From positions 7,259,001-7,323,000 of the forward strand of contig NZ_CP109178.1 of assembly GCF_036248255.1 (NCBI RefSeq): a stretch of DNA of 64,000 nucleotides, written 5' to 3'. This DNA is from Streptomyces sp. NBC_01717 (GTDB lineage Bacteria; Actinomycetota; Actinomycetes; Streptomycetales; Streptomycetaceae). A model generated the notes under the pieces. The model worked only from the letters and a program-made list of their open reading frames with translations. It was not told the DNA's origin and made no database searches. Within the stretch, counting starts at the first letter, position 1, and each line of letters begins with the position of its first letter. Below are positions 18,771-27,616 of the stretch, piece after piece. The position numbers and the translations under genes were made by a program.

Positions 18771-19232
18771 TCAGAAGTAGTAGCGCGACACCGACTCGGC
18801 GACGCAGACCGGCTTGTCGCCGCCCTCGCGCTCGACCGTGACGACGGCGGTGACCTGGACGCCGCCGCCCGCCTCCTCGACGCTCTTGAGGGCGGCTGTC
18901 GCCCGCAGTCGCGAGCCCACCGGCACGGTGGCCGGGAAACGGACCTTGTTGGTGCCGTAGTTGATGCCCATCTTCATGCCTTCGACCCGCATGATCTGCG
19001 GGACCAGCGCCGGAAGCAGCGAGAGCGTGAGATAGCCGTGCGCGATCGTCGTGCCGAACGGGCCGGCCGCGGCACGCTCCGGGTCCACATGGATCCACTG
19101 GTGGTCCCCGGTGGCATCGGCGAAGAGATCGACCCGCTTCTGGTCGATCTCCAACCAGTCGCTGTGCCCCAGCTGCTCGCCCACCCCGTCGCGCAGCTCC
19201 TGCGCGGACGTGAAGATCCTCGGCTCTGCCAT
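18771..19232 (-). CDS. MaoC-like (R)-specific enoyl-CoA hydratase / hotdog dehydratase
   Basis: 153 residues from ATG 19232 (in-frame upstream codons to 19289 encode a non-conserved, charged extension). Hotdog fold with the hydratase 2 motif FADATGDHQWIHVDPERA at about 35-52 (catalytic Asp/His) and TIAHGYLTLSLLP near 65. Likely hydrates enoyl-CoA in beta-oxidation, or acts on a related thioester. Regulated probably through the 16-mer at 19299-19314, 67 bp upstream, shared with the neighbouring tetR. Confidence 0.9.
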   Translation of the reverse strand: MAEPRIFTSAQELRDGVGEQLGHSDWLEIDQKRVDLFADATGDHQWIHVDPERAAAGPFGTTIAHGYLTLSLLPALVPQIMRVEGMKMGINYGTNKVRFPATVPVGSRLRATAALKSVEEAGGGVQVTAVVTVEREGGDKPVCVAESVSRYYF

Positions 19233-19298
19233 GTCCCTGGTCCTGCCTTCCCGCTCTCGACCGTGCATCGTCGTGCATGCGTCGTTCATCGCTACTGT

Positions 19299-19314
19299 CT
19301 AAGCGCTTGCTCAG
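19299..19314. promoter_or_regulatory. Second copy of CTAAGCGCTTGCTCAG, before maoC
   Basis: Identical 16-mer to 18058-18073. It lies in the divergent region between MaoC (minus, start 19232) and SoxR (plus, start 19382), about 67 bp before MaoC. Confidence 0.65.
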
Positions 19315-19381
19315 CATGGTTGGGTGTGGCGTTCCTGTCAACGACGGACCGGCCGGGGGGAGTGCACGTAGGGTTCGAGGG

Positions 19382-19855
19382 GTGCCCCAGATCCCACAGA
19401 CACTCCATGAACTCTCGGTCGGCCAGCTCTCCGCGCGCAGCGGTGCCGCCGTTTCGGCCCTGCACTTCTACGAGGCCAAGGGCCTGATCAGCAGCCGCCG
19501 CACCAGCGGCAACCAGCGCCGCTACAGCAGGGACGCGCTGCGCCGGGTCGCCTTCGTCCGTGCGGCGCAGCGGGTCGGCATACCGCTGGCCACGATCCGC
19601 GAGGCGCTGGCCGAGCTCCCGGAGGAGCGCACCCCGAACCGCGACGACTGGGCGCGGCTGTCCGAGGCGTGGCGCTCCGAACTCGACGAGCGGATCAAGC
19701 AGCTGGGCCGGCTGCGCGACCACCTCACCGACTGCATCGGCTGCGGCTGCCTGTCACTGGAGACATGCGTGCTCTCCAACCCGAACGACATCTCCGGGGA
19801 CTCGATCAGCGGCTCCCGGCTGATGCCGGAGCGCCGGTCGGCGGACTGCCGGTAA
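19382..19855 (+). CDS. soxR: Redox-sensing MerR-family regulator SoxR
   Basis: 157 residues from GTG 19382. MerR helix-turn-helix SVGQLSARSGAAVSALHFYEAKGL near 15-38, a dimerisation helix, and the [2Fe-2S] cluster motif CIGCGCLSLETC with Cys118, 121, 123 and 129: the complete SoxR signature. In Streptomyces, SoxR is activated by endogenous redox-active metabolites rather than driving a SoxS response (family knowledge), and the tail beyond the cluster is longer than in enteric SoxR. Target genes cannot be seen in this window; it is divergent from maoC. Confidence 0.94.
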   Translation: MPQIPQTLHELSVGQLSARSGAAVSALHFYEAKGLISSRRTSGNQRRYSRDALRRVAFVRAAQRVGIPLATIREALAELPEERTPNRDDWARLSEAWRSELDERIKQLGRLRDHLTDCIGCGCLSLETCVLSNPNDISGDSISGSRLMPERRSADCR

Positions 19856-19888
19856 GCGAGTCGCGGGCCGGGGCGGAGCGGGCACTCC

Positions 19889-20500
19889 TCATGCCGCGGA
19901 CGTCAGGTCCCTGGTCCGTATGCGCCGCGCCCTCGCCAGCGCCCTCGGCGTGAGCACCGGCTGCGGCACCACGATCCCGCAGTCGGTGCAGACCGGCCCC
20001 GACCACGGCTCGTGGTCGAGGTCCTGGCGCCAGACGATCCCGGTCCTCGCGCACACCGGGCAGGTCGTGCCCGGCTCCGACTCCAGCGCGGCGATCAGCC
20101 GGCCCAGCACCTCGCCCAGCGGTGCGGACGGATGGACCGCCGGATCGTCGCAGCGCGCCACCCCGTTCCCGCCCCACGTGCGCCGGTGCCAGTCGTCGAA
20201 CGCGCCCGGCCGGCGCAGCCCTTCGTGCTTCTCCCGCCTGCGGCGCTGGGCGAACCCCGCCTCGTACCCCAGCCAGACGGCCCGGGCCTCCTCCAGCTCC
20301 TCCAGCGCGCGCACCAGCCGCACCGGATCGGGGGCCCGGTCCTCGGGCTCGATCCGGTGCCGGGCACACAGATGGTGCCAGGTCGCCCGGTGACCGTAGG
20401 GGGCGAACCTCTCCAGGCACTTGCGCAGCGAGTACCGCCGTAGCGCCAGGTCACACCGCGGATCGCGGACCTGTCTCGCAAGACTGCGGAAACCGGCCAT
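19889..20500 (-). CDS. Conserved hypothetical protein with C-terminal zinc-ribbon cysteines
   Basis: 203 residues from ATG 20500. No enzyme family recognised. The N-terminal three quarters are helical and very rich in Arg, with LCARHRIEPEDRAP near 45. The C-terminus has two CxxC knuckles, CPVCARTG and CTDCGIVVPQP, spaced 25 residues apart, which would bind one zinc. This could be a nucleic-acid-binding or scaffold protein. Antisense frames here look arginine-rich and less protein-like. Convergent with soxR, with only a short gap. Confidence 0.72.
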   Translation of the reverse strand: MAGFRSLARQVRDPRCDLALRRYSLRKCLERFAPYGHRATWHHLCARHRIEPEDRAPDPVRLVRALEELEEARAVWLGYEAGFAQRRRREKHEGLRRPGAFDDWHRRTWGGNGVARCDDPAVHPSAPLGEVLGRLIAALESEPGTTCPVCARTGIVWRQDLDHEPWSGPVCTDCGIVVPQPVLTPRALARARRIRTRDLTSAA

Positions 20501-20760
20501 CGAACTGCCACCTCCGTCGCTCGTACTTCGGCGTCAAGGGATGGACGTACGACTGCCCGATTCGGCTCCATCGAAAGGTGATTCGCGTCCATTGGCCGAG
20601 ACAGTGCTCGTCGGACGCAGCTCAAACGGGTCGGACCCGGATCGAATCCGGCTCGGACGCGGCGGCATGTGGCGATTCGGAAAAGGTGACCGATGCTCAC
20701 CTTACCGACGGGTCATACCGCCAGTAACCTCCGGCGCATCGGCCTCCCGGAGGAGCACGC

Positions 20761-23589
20761 ATGCCCCCACGCACCGTCAAGTTCAGAGCCGCCACCGTTG
20801 CGGCGGTTCTCACCCTCGGTACCACCCTCCTCGCAGCCTCGCCGCAGTCCGGCGCCGCGGCGCCGGAACCCGTCCCCGTCGCCGACTACTGCCAGGGGCA
20901 GTGCGACGACATCCTGCCGCCCGGCGAGAACGGCAACGCCACCCTCGTCGAGATCCTCGGCAACCAGGCGTTCGGCACGCACCCCGCGCACAGCGACGAC
21001 CAACTCGACCGCTACAACGGCCTGGTGGCCGGGTACACCGGACTCACCGACCAGAAGCTGACCGACTTCTTCAACGACGCTTCGTTCGGCGTACCGAAGG
21101 ACCAGGTCGAGTCCGTCACCTCGCCGCGCGACGACGTCACCATCACCCGTGACAGGGCGTCAGGCGTCCCGCACATCAAGGGCACCACCCGTTACGGCAC
21201 CGAGTTCGGCGCCGGGTACGCGGCCGGGCAGGACCGGCTCTGGCTGATGGACCTCTTCCGGCACATCGGGCGCGGCGAACTGACCTCGTTCGCCGGCGGC
21301 GCACTCGCCAACCAGGGTCTCGAGCAGCAGTTCTGGCCGCAGGCCCCGTACACCGAGGCCGATCTCGAAGCCCAGGTCGCGTACATCAGGACCCATGAGG
21401 GCGCGCGCGGTGAGCAGGCCATGGCCGACGCGCAGGCGTATGTCGACGGCATCAACGCGTACCGCGACAAGTCCAAGAAGGGCCGCTACTTCCCCGGCGA
21501 GTACGTCCTCACCGGCAAGATCGACGCGATCACCAACATCGGTGAGATCCAGCCGTTCAAGCTGACCGACCTGATCTCCATCGCCTCGGTCGTCGGCGGT
21601 CAGTTCGGTGGCGGCGGTGGCGGCGAAGTGCAGGCGGCACTCTCGCTGCTGTCCGCCCAGCAGAAGTACGGGGTCGCCGAAGGCACCAAGGTCTGGGAGT
21701 CGTTCCGGCAGCGGAACGACCCCGAGGCCGTGCTGACCGTCCACGACGGCACGTCCTTCCCCTACGCCGGCAAGCCCGCCCAGGCGCGCGGTACCGCCCT
21801 TCCCGACCCGGGCTCGGTCACCCCCGAGCCGCTCGTCCACGACCGCACCGGCTCCGCGGGCACCGACCGGAAGGCCCCGGTCAAGGCCCCGGCCGCGCTC
21901 AGGAAGGCCCAGGGCATCTACGACGACGGCGTCATCCCGGAAGGCTCGCTGCCCGGCTCCGGCTCCGGCGCCCAGAAGCGCGGCATGTCCAACGCCCTGC
22001 TGGTCTCCGGCAAGCACACCGCGAGCGGAAACCCGATCGCCGTCTTCGGGCCGCAGACCGGCTACTTCGCGCCGCAGCTGATGATGCTCCAGGAGCTCCA
22101 GGGCCCCGGCATCAGCGCCCGCGGGGTCGCCTTCGCCGGTGTCGGCATGTACGTCCAGATGGGCCGCGGTCAGGACTACGCGTGGAGCGCAACCTCGGCC
22201 GGCCAGGACATCACCGACACGTACGCCATCGAACTGTGCGAGCCGGACGGTTCCGCGCCCACCAAGGACTCCACGCACTACCTCCACCACGGCACCTGCA
22301 CCGCGATGGAGAAGCTGGAGCGCACCAACTCCTGGACACCGACCGTCGCCGACTCCACGGCGAAGGGCTCCTACCGGATGCAGGTGTGGCGGACCGCGTA
22401 CGGCATCGTCACCCACCGCGCCACAGTGGGCGGCAAGCCCGTCGCGTACACGTCGCTGCGCACCACCTACCGCCACGAGGCCGACTCGATCATCGGCTTC
22501 CAGATGCTCAACGACCCGGCGTACGTGAAGGACGCCGCCTCCTTCCAGCAGGCGGCGAGCAACATCGACTACGCCTTCAACTGGTTCTACGCCGACTCCC
22601 GCACCGCCGCCTACTACAACAGCGGCATGAACCCGGTGCGTGCGGCCGGCGTCGACCCGGCCCTGCCCGTCAAGGCCGAGAAGGCGTACGAATGGCAGGG
22701 CTACGACCCGGTCGCCAACACCGCCGCCTACACCCCGTTCGCCGAGCACCCGCACTCCAGCGGCCAGGACTACTACGTCTCCTGGAACAACAAGCAGGCC
22801 GAGGGGTACGCCTCCGCGGGCTTCGGCCTCAGCGCGGTGCACCGGGCGGATCTGCTCGACGACCGGGTGGCGAAGCTGGTGGAGCAGGGCGGTGTCACCC
22901 GCGCCTCGCTCACCCGGGCGATGGCGGAAGCCGCACTCACCGACCTGCGCGGCGAGCAGCTGCTGCCCGAACTGCTGCAGGTACTCCGGTCCCGGCCGGT
23001 CGCCGACCCGGAACTGAACGCGGTCATCCAGCAGTTGGAGTCCTGGCGGGCTTCGGGGTCGCAGCGCCGGGAGAGCAGCCCCGGCTCGCACACGTACACC
23101 GACGCGGACGCGGTACGGATCATGGACGCGTGGTGGCCGAAGCTGGTCGAGGCCGAGTTCGAGCCGGGTCTCGGCGACAGCCTGTACGGGGCGCTGACCG
23201 CCGCTCTCGCCACCGACGAGTCACCGGCGGCCAGCCACGGCCCGAGCGGGGCACACAGCGGATCGGCGTTCCAGTACGGCTGGTGGGGTTTCGTGGACAA
23301 GGACCTGCGCCAGGTCCTCGGCCGGCCGGTCAAGGGGCCGCTCGCCAGGACGTACTGCGGAAACGGAGACCTGAGCAGCTGCCGGGACACCCTCCTCGCC
23401 TCGCTGAAACAGGCGGCGTCCGAACCGGCCGGCGAGGTCTACCCCGGTGACGACAACTGCGGCGCCGGCGAGCAGTGGTGCACGGACTCGATCATCCACC
23501 GCGCGCTGGGCGGGATCAGCCAGAAGGCGATCCACTGGCAGAACCGCCCGACGTACCAGCAGGTGGTGGAGTTCCCCACCCACCGGTAG
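20761..23589 (+). CDS. Secreted penicillin-acylase-family (Ntn) amidohydrolase
   Basis: 942 residues with a signal peptide of about 34. The layout is that of penicillin/acyl-homoserine-lactone acylases: an alpha-chain region with the TTRYGTEFGAGYAAGQDRLWLMD motif near 140-165, a spacer, and the autocatalytic Ser410 in KRGMSNALLVSG that would become the N-terminus of the beta chain. These enzymes hydrolyse amide-linked acyl chains (beta-lactams, N-acyl-homoserine lactones, aculeacin-like lipopeptides); substrate not predictable. AGGAGC precedes the ATG. The last 60 residues carry four Cys, probably disulphides. Confidence 0.9.
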   Translation: MPPRTVKFRAATVAAVLTLGTTLLAASPQSGAAAPEPVPVADYCQGQCDDILPPGENGNATLVEILGNQAFGTHPAHSDDQLDRYNGLVAGYTGLTDQKLTDFFNDASFGVPKDQVESVTSPRDDVTITRDRASGVPHIKGTTRYGTEFGAGYAAGQDRLWLMDLFRHIGRGELTSFAGGALANQGLEQQFWPQAPYTEADLEAQVAYIRTHEGARGEQAMADAQAYVDGINAYRDKSKKGRYFPGEYVLTGKIDAITNIGEIQPFKLTDLISIASVVGGQFGGGGGGEVQAALSLLSAQQKYGVAEGTKVWESFRQRNDPEAVLTVHDGTSFPYAGKPAQARGTALPDPGSVTPEPLVHDRTGSAGTDRKAPVKAPAALRKAQGIYDDGVIPEGSLPGSGSGAQKRGMSNALLVSGKHTASGNPIAVFGPQTGYFAPQLMMLQELQGPGISARGVAFAGVGMYVQMGRGQDYAWSATSAGQDITDTYAIELCEPDGSAPTKDSTHYLHHGTCTAMEKLERTNSWTPTVADSTAKGSYRMQVWRTAYGIVTHRATVGGKPVAYTSLRTTYRHEADSIIGFQMLNDPAYVKDAASFQQAASNIDYAFNWFYADSRTAAYYNSGMNPVRAAGVDPALPVKAEKAYEWQGYDPVANTAAYTPFAEHPHSSGQDYYVSWNNKQAEGYASAGFGLSAVHRADLLDDRVAKLVEQGGVTRASLTRAMAEAALTDLRGEQLLPELLQVLRSRPVADPELNAVIQQLESWRASGSQRRESSPGSHTYTDADAVRIMDAWWPKLVEAEFEPGLGDSLYGALTAALATDESPAASHGPSGAHSGSAFQYGWWGFVDKDLRQVLGRPVKGPLARTYCGNGDLSSCRDTLLASLKQAASEPAGEVYPGDDNCGAGEQWCTDSIIHRALGGISQKAIHWQNRPTYQQVVEFPTHR

Positions 23590-23634
23590 GCATTCGTTCC
23601 ACTCCGTCCGGTGCCCGGGGACGGAACCGGTCCG

Positions 23635-23666
23635 CCGGGCGGGTCCGAACCCTCGGACCCGCCCGG
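23635..23666. terminator. Bidirectional hairpin between convergent acylase and NamZ genes
   Basis: Perfect 13-bp stem CCGGGCGGGTCCG/CGGACCCGCCCGG with a 6-nt loop, centred between stops at 23589 and 23673. Confidence 0.8.
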
Positions 23667-23672
23667 TCCGCC

Positions 23673-24950
23673 TCACCGGTACTGCAAGTACCTCTTGCGT
23701 ACCGCCCGGAACGCGGTGAGATCCGCCGCCCAGGCCCCCACCACCTCATCCGTGTCCGCGCCCGCGTCGATCATCGTGCGGACCCGCGTGTTGCCGGTGA
23801 GCTTGTCGATCCAGTTGTCCGAGCGCCACGCGAACCCGCTCCACGTCTGCTTCGCCGTCACCAGGAGAGCGATCCCGGTGCGTACCGGGTCGAAGACCTC
23901 CCGGTCCTGCACATGCAGTTGCACGCCGCCGACCGTCTTCCCCTGGAACTTGGAGAACGTCGGCGCGAAGTACGCCTCGCGGAACGCGACTCCGGGCAGG
24001 TCTAGCGCGTTCGCGGCCGCCGCCCACCGGTGGTCGATGCCTTCCGCGCCGAGCAGTTCGAACGGCCGCGTGGTGCCGCGCCCCTCGGACAGGTTCGTAC
24101 CCTCGAAGAGGCAGGTCCCGGAGTACACCAGCGCGGTGTCCGGCGTCGGCATGTTGGGGCTCGGCGGCACCCACGGCAGTCCGGTCTCGTCGAAGAAGTC
24201 CGAGCGCCGCCATCCCGACATCTTCACGATGTCCAGTTCGACCGGCTGCTCGGCCAGGAACTCCGCGTTGAAGAGCAGCGCGAGCTCCGTGACCGTCATG
24301 CCGTGCGCCTGCGCGATCTCCCGGCGCCCCACGAAGGTCGAGAACGCCGGGTCGAGGACCGGCCCGAGCGCCGCCCGCCCGGTCACCGGGTTCGGCCGGT
24401 CCAGCACGACGAACCGCTTGCCCGCGAGCGCCGCCGCCTCCATGCAGTCGTAGAGCGTCCAGATGTACGTGTAGAAGCGTGCGCCCGCGTCCTGGATGTC
24501 GAAGACGATCGTGTCCACGCCGGACGCGGTGAAGACATCGGCGAGTGGCTGCCCGCTCTTCAAGTACGTGTCGTAGACGGGGAGTCCGGTGGCCGGATCG
24601 TCGTAGCGCCCCTCGGAGCCGCCCGCCTGCGCGGTGCCGCGGAAGCCGTGCTCGGGTCCGAAGACCGCGACCAGGTCCACCCGCTCGTCCGGGTGCATCA
24701 CGTCGACGATGTGGCGCACGTCGGACGTGATCCCGGTCGGGTTGGTGACGACCCCGACCTTCTGCCCCTTCAGCAGTGCGTAGCCGTCCGCGGCCAGCCG
24801 GTCGAAGCCGGTGAGGAGCCGGTTCCGCCCCGCGCCGTGCCCCTTCCCGGCCACGGGTCCCGCTGCGGCGGTCCCGGTTCCCGCAGTGGTCGCCGCGAGG
24901 GCTCCCACCGCACTGCCGGCGGCCAGCAAACCACGTCTGGACAGGCTCAT
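23673..24950 (-). CDS. Exported exo-beta-N-acetylmuramidase NamZ-like (DUF1343)
   Basis: 425 residues from ATG 24950 (GGAGGT 7 bp upstream; the longer in-frame extension to 25067 is not conserved-looking). Tat-type signal SRRGLLAAGSAVGALAA at 4-20. The DUF1343 body contains GLLxGFDRLAADG-like start, VGVVTNPTGITSD near 70, VAVFGPEHGFRG near 98, FDIQDAGARFYTYIWTL near 150, and VLDRPNPVTG near 185. The family founder NamZ removes MurNAc from the non-reducing end of peptidoglycan fragments. Likely peptidoglycan turnover outside the cell; convergent with the secreted acylase. Confidence 0.86.
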   Translation of the reverse strand: MSLSRRGLLAAGSAVGALAATTAGTGTAAAGPVAGKGHGAGRNRLLTGFDRLAADGYALLKGQKVGVVTNPTGITSDVRHIVDVMHPDERVDLVAVFGPEHGFRGTAQAGGSEGRYDDPATGLPVYDTYLKSGQPLADVFTASGVDTIVFDIQDAGARFYTYIWTLYDCMEAAALAGKRFVVLDRPNPVTGRAALGPVLDPAFSTFVGRREIAQAHGMTVTELALLFNAEFLAEQPVELDIVKMSGWRRSDFFDETGLPWVPPSPNMPTPDTALVYSGTCLFEGTNLSEGRGTTRPFELLGAEGIDHRWAAAANALDLPGVAFREAYFAPTFSKFQGKTVGGVQLHVQDREVFDPVRTGIALLVTAKQTWSGFAWRSDNWIDKLTGNTRVRTMIDAGADTDEVVGAWAADLTAFRAVRKRYLQYR

Positions 24951-25084
24951 TCGGCTACCTCCATGATCGCTCCGACTGTCATGGTCACGCACGCTAGCGC
25001 GCGCAAGCCCTCCGCGGAACGAGCCGGACGCGACTGCTGTGACAGGAGTGGCGACAACCAGGGCCAACCCCCTTCCCCGACGAC

Positions 25085-25102
25085 ATACCGACTGGTTAGT
25101 CT
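25085..25102. promoter_or_regulatory. TetR-type operator copy 1, before SDR/acyl-CoA ligase/tetR operon
   Basis: ATACCGACTGGTTAGTCT lies 34 bp upstream of the ATG at 25136. The 16 bases CGACATACCGACTGGT (25081-25096) recur exactly, inverted, at 30697-30712 in the promoter of the APH/acyl-CoA dehydrogenase operon. The right half of the palindrome is degenerate here. Confidence 0.7.
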
Positions 25103-25135
25103 GCTGGGGAAGTCGGCTGAGAGAGGCGGGACCCG

Positions 25136-25900
25136 ATGAGTACGGTGCAGGGCGCGGGCGTAGTGGTCACCGGAGCCGGAGGCGGCATCGGCGCCGCTCT
25201 GGCCCGCAGATTCGCCGCGGAAGGCGCCAGGGTCGTCGTCAACGACCTCGACGAGGCCCGGATCAAGACGCTTGCCGAGGAGATCGGCGGCACCGCCGTC
25301 GCCGGTGACGCCTCACGGATCGTGGATGCCGCCCGGGACGCTCTGGACGGCACCGTCGACATCTACTGCGCCAACGCGGGCCTTGCCTCGCCCGGCGACG
25401 TCTTCGCCGACGAGGAGGTCTGGGCGGCGGCCTGGGACGTCAATGTGATGGCCCACGTCCGCGCGGCCCGGGCGCTGCTGCCGGACTGGCTGGAGCGCGG
25501 CAGCGGCCGGTTCGTCTCCACCGCGTCCGCCGCCGGTCTGCTGACGATGATCGGCGCGGCGCCGTACAGCGTCACCAAGCACGGGGTCGTCGCCTTCGCC
25601 GAATGGCTCTCGCTCACCTACCGCCACCGCGGCGTCAAGGTCCACGCGATCTGCCCGCAGGGCGTACGTACGGACATGCTCACCGCCGCGGGTTCGGCTG
25701 GTGAGCTCGTGCTCGCCCCCAGCGCCATCGAGCCGGAGGCCGTCGCCGACGCGCTCTTCGACGCCATGGCCGAGGACCGCTTCCTCGTCCTGCCGCACCC
25801 CGAGGTCGCCGGGTACTACCGGGCGCGCACCAAGGACACCGACCACTGGCTCACCAACATGAACCACCTTCAGCAGAAGTGGGAGGAGACCGGCGCATGA
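25136..25900 (+). CDS. Short-chain dehydrogenase/reductase (candidate 4-oxoacyl-CoA reductase, LvaD-like role)
   Basis: 254 residues; classical SDR with cofactor motif TGAGGGIG at 12-19, NAG at 80-82, Ser131, and Tyr144-x3-Lys148 (PYSVTK). Asp37 after the second strand (VVVNDL) favours NAD(H). First gene of an operon: its stop overlaps the acyl-CoA ligase start by 4 bp (ATGA), followed by tetR. By analogy with the levulinate pathway it may interconvert 4-oxo- and 4-hydroxyacyl-CoA; that assignment is inference from cluster content. Confidence 0.9.
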   Translation: MSTVQGAGVVVTGAGGGIGAALARRFAAEGARVVVNDLDEARIKTLAEEIGGTAVAGDASRIVDAARDALDGTVDIYCANAGLASPGDVFADEEVWAAAWDVNVMAHVRAARALLPDWLERGSGRFVSTASAAGLLTMIGAAPYSVTKHGVVAFAEWLSLTYRHRGVKVHAICPQGVRTDMLTAAGSAGELVLAPSAIEPEAVADALFDAMAEDRFLVLPHPEVAGYYRARTKDTDHWLTNMNHLQQKWEETGA

Positions 25901-27579
25901 CCCAGTCCGACACCGACGCCGCCACCGGGTCCATCTACGCGGCAAAGCCCTGGATCTCCCTGCTCAGCGAGGCCCAGCGGGCTCCCGTCAGCCCCGCCGA
26001 GACCTTGGTGCACGCCTTTCGCGCCTCCGTCGCCCGCACCCCCGAGCACCCGGCGCTCGCCTACTTCGACGGGCGCCTCAGCTACCGCGAGACCGATGCG
26101 CTCTCCGACTCGGTGGCCGGTCATCTCGCCGCGAAGGGCCTGGAGCGCGGCGACCGGGTCGCGATCATGCTGCAGAACTCCCCGCAGTTCGTACTCGCGC
26201 TGCTCGGCGCCTGGAAGGCGGGGGCGACCGTCGTCCCGCTCAACCCGATGTACAAGTCCGGAGAGGTCGGCCATGTACTGAAGGACGCCGAGGTCACCGT
26301 GCTGATCTGCGCGGACCGGGCATGGGAGTCGTATCTGCGGGACACCGCGGCCGCCGCCCCGACCGTACGGATCGCCGTCACCGCCTGCGAGCTCGACCTC
26401 CAGAGCCAGAACGACGACCGGGTCCTGAACTTCGAGCGGCTGCCGGCCCCCGAGGACGCCGACGACCTGATGGCCGTCGCCCGCCGCGGGCTCGCCGCCC
26501 CCGAAGGCCGCGAGCTCACCGCCGCCGACGTGGCGCTGATCAGCTACACCTCCGGGACCAGCGGCACCCCCAAGGGCGCCATGAACTCCCACGGCAACAT
26601 CATGGTCAACGCCGAGCGCCAGCGGACCGGACACCCGGTCGCCGAGGGCTCCTCGTACTTCGCGCTCGCCCCGCTCTTCCACATCACCGGCATGGTGTGC
26701 CAGCTGGCCGCCTGTCTCACCAACGCGGGCACCCTCGTCCTCGCGTACCGCTTCCACCCCGGTGTCGTCCTCGACGCGTTCGCCGAGCACCGCCCCGCGT
26801 ACACCGTCGGCCCGTCGACCGCCTTCATGGCGCTCGCCGCCCACCCCGATGTGACCCGTGAGCACTTCGCCTCGTTCCAGGTGATCTCCTCCGGCGGTGC
26901 ACCGCTGCCGCCCGCGCTCGTGGAGAAATTCCGTGCGGGCTTCGGCCCGTACATCCGCAACGGCTACGGCCTCACCGAGTGCACGGCGCCCTGCGCCGCC
27001 GTACCGCCCGAGCGGGAGGCCCCCGTCGACCCGGTCTCCGGGACGCTCTCCGTCGGCGTTCCCGGCCCGGACACAATCGTCCGGATCCTCGACGAGAACG
27101 GCGACGAGGTGCCGTTCGGCGAACAGGGCGAGATCGCCGTCCGCGGCCCCCAGGTCGTCTCCGGCTACTGGCGGCTGCCCGACGCCACCGCCGCCGCCTT
27201 CCCGGACGGTGAGCTGCGGACGGGCGACATCGGCTTCATGGACCGCGACGGCTGGCTGTACGTCGTCGACCGCAAGAAGGACATGATCAACGCCTCCGGC
27301 TTCAAGGTCTGGCCGCGCGAGGTGGAAGATGTCCTGTACACCCACCCGGCGGTACGGGAGGCGGCCGTCGTCGGCGTCCCCGACGCCTACCGCGGCGAGA
27401 CCGTCCGGGCGTACGTCAGCCTGCGGCCCGGTGCGGTGGTCGAGCCCGGAGAGCTGGGCGCGTACTGCAAGGAGCGGCTCGCCGCCTACAAGTACCCGCG
27501 CGAGGTCGAGATCCTGGCTGAACTCCCGAAGACGGCAAGTGGGAAGATCCTCAGGCGGGAACTGCGTTCAGCGCAGTAG
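25897..27579 (+). CDS. AMP-forming acyl-CoA synthetase (ANL superfamily)
   Basis: 560 residues from ATG 25897, overlapping the SDR stop. ANL core motifs: ISYTSGTSGTPKGAMNSH (P-loop-like A3) near 213, ISSGGAPLPP near 333, NGYGLTEC (A5) near 358, RTGDIGFMDRDGWLYVVDRKKDMI (A7/A8) near 440-463, and C-terminal Lys in PKTASGKILRREL (A10). Activates a carboxylic acid to acyl-CoA via acyl-AMP. It would supply the CoA thioester for the SDR, kinase and dehydrogenase in the same regulon (LvaE-like role, inferred). Chain length preference unknown. Confidence 0.92.
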   Translation: MTQSDTDAATGSIYAAKPWISLLSEAQRAPVSPAETLVHAFRASVARTPEHPALAYFDGRLSYRETDALSDSVAGHLAAKGLERGDRVAIMLQNSPQFVLALLGAWKAGATVVPLNPMYKSGEVGHVLKDAEVTVLICADRAWESYLRDTAAAAPTVRIAVTACELDLQSQNDDRVLNFERLPAPEDADDLMAVARRGLAAPEGRELTAADVALISYTSGTSGTPKGAMNSHGNIMVNAERQRTGHPVAEGSSYFALAPLFHITGMVCQLAACLTNAGTLVLAYRFHPGVVLDAFAEHRPAYTVGPSTAFMALAAHPDVTREHFASFQVISSGGAPLPPALVEKFRAGFGPYIRNGYGLTECTAPCAAVPPEREAPVDPVSGTLSVGVPGPDTIVRILDENGDEVPFGEQGEIAVRGPQVVSGYWRLPDATAAAFPDGELRTGDIGFMDRDGWLYVVDRKKDMINASGFKVWPREVEDVLYTHPAVREAAVVGVPDAYRGETVRAYVSLRPGAVVEPGELGAYCKERLAAYKYPREVEILAELPKTASGKILRRELRSAQ

Positions 27580-27616
27580 AGCAGCGGAATCATCGTACGG
27601 AAGGCAGGTGGCGGCA

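Noticed and set aside
21160..23091. 643-codon minus-strand frame across the acylase gene
   Set aside because: Antisense mirror of a high-GC coding gene, Gly/Val/Arg-rich, no domain.
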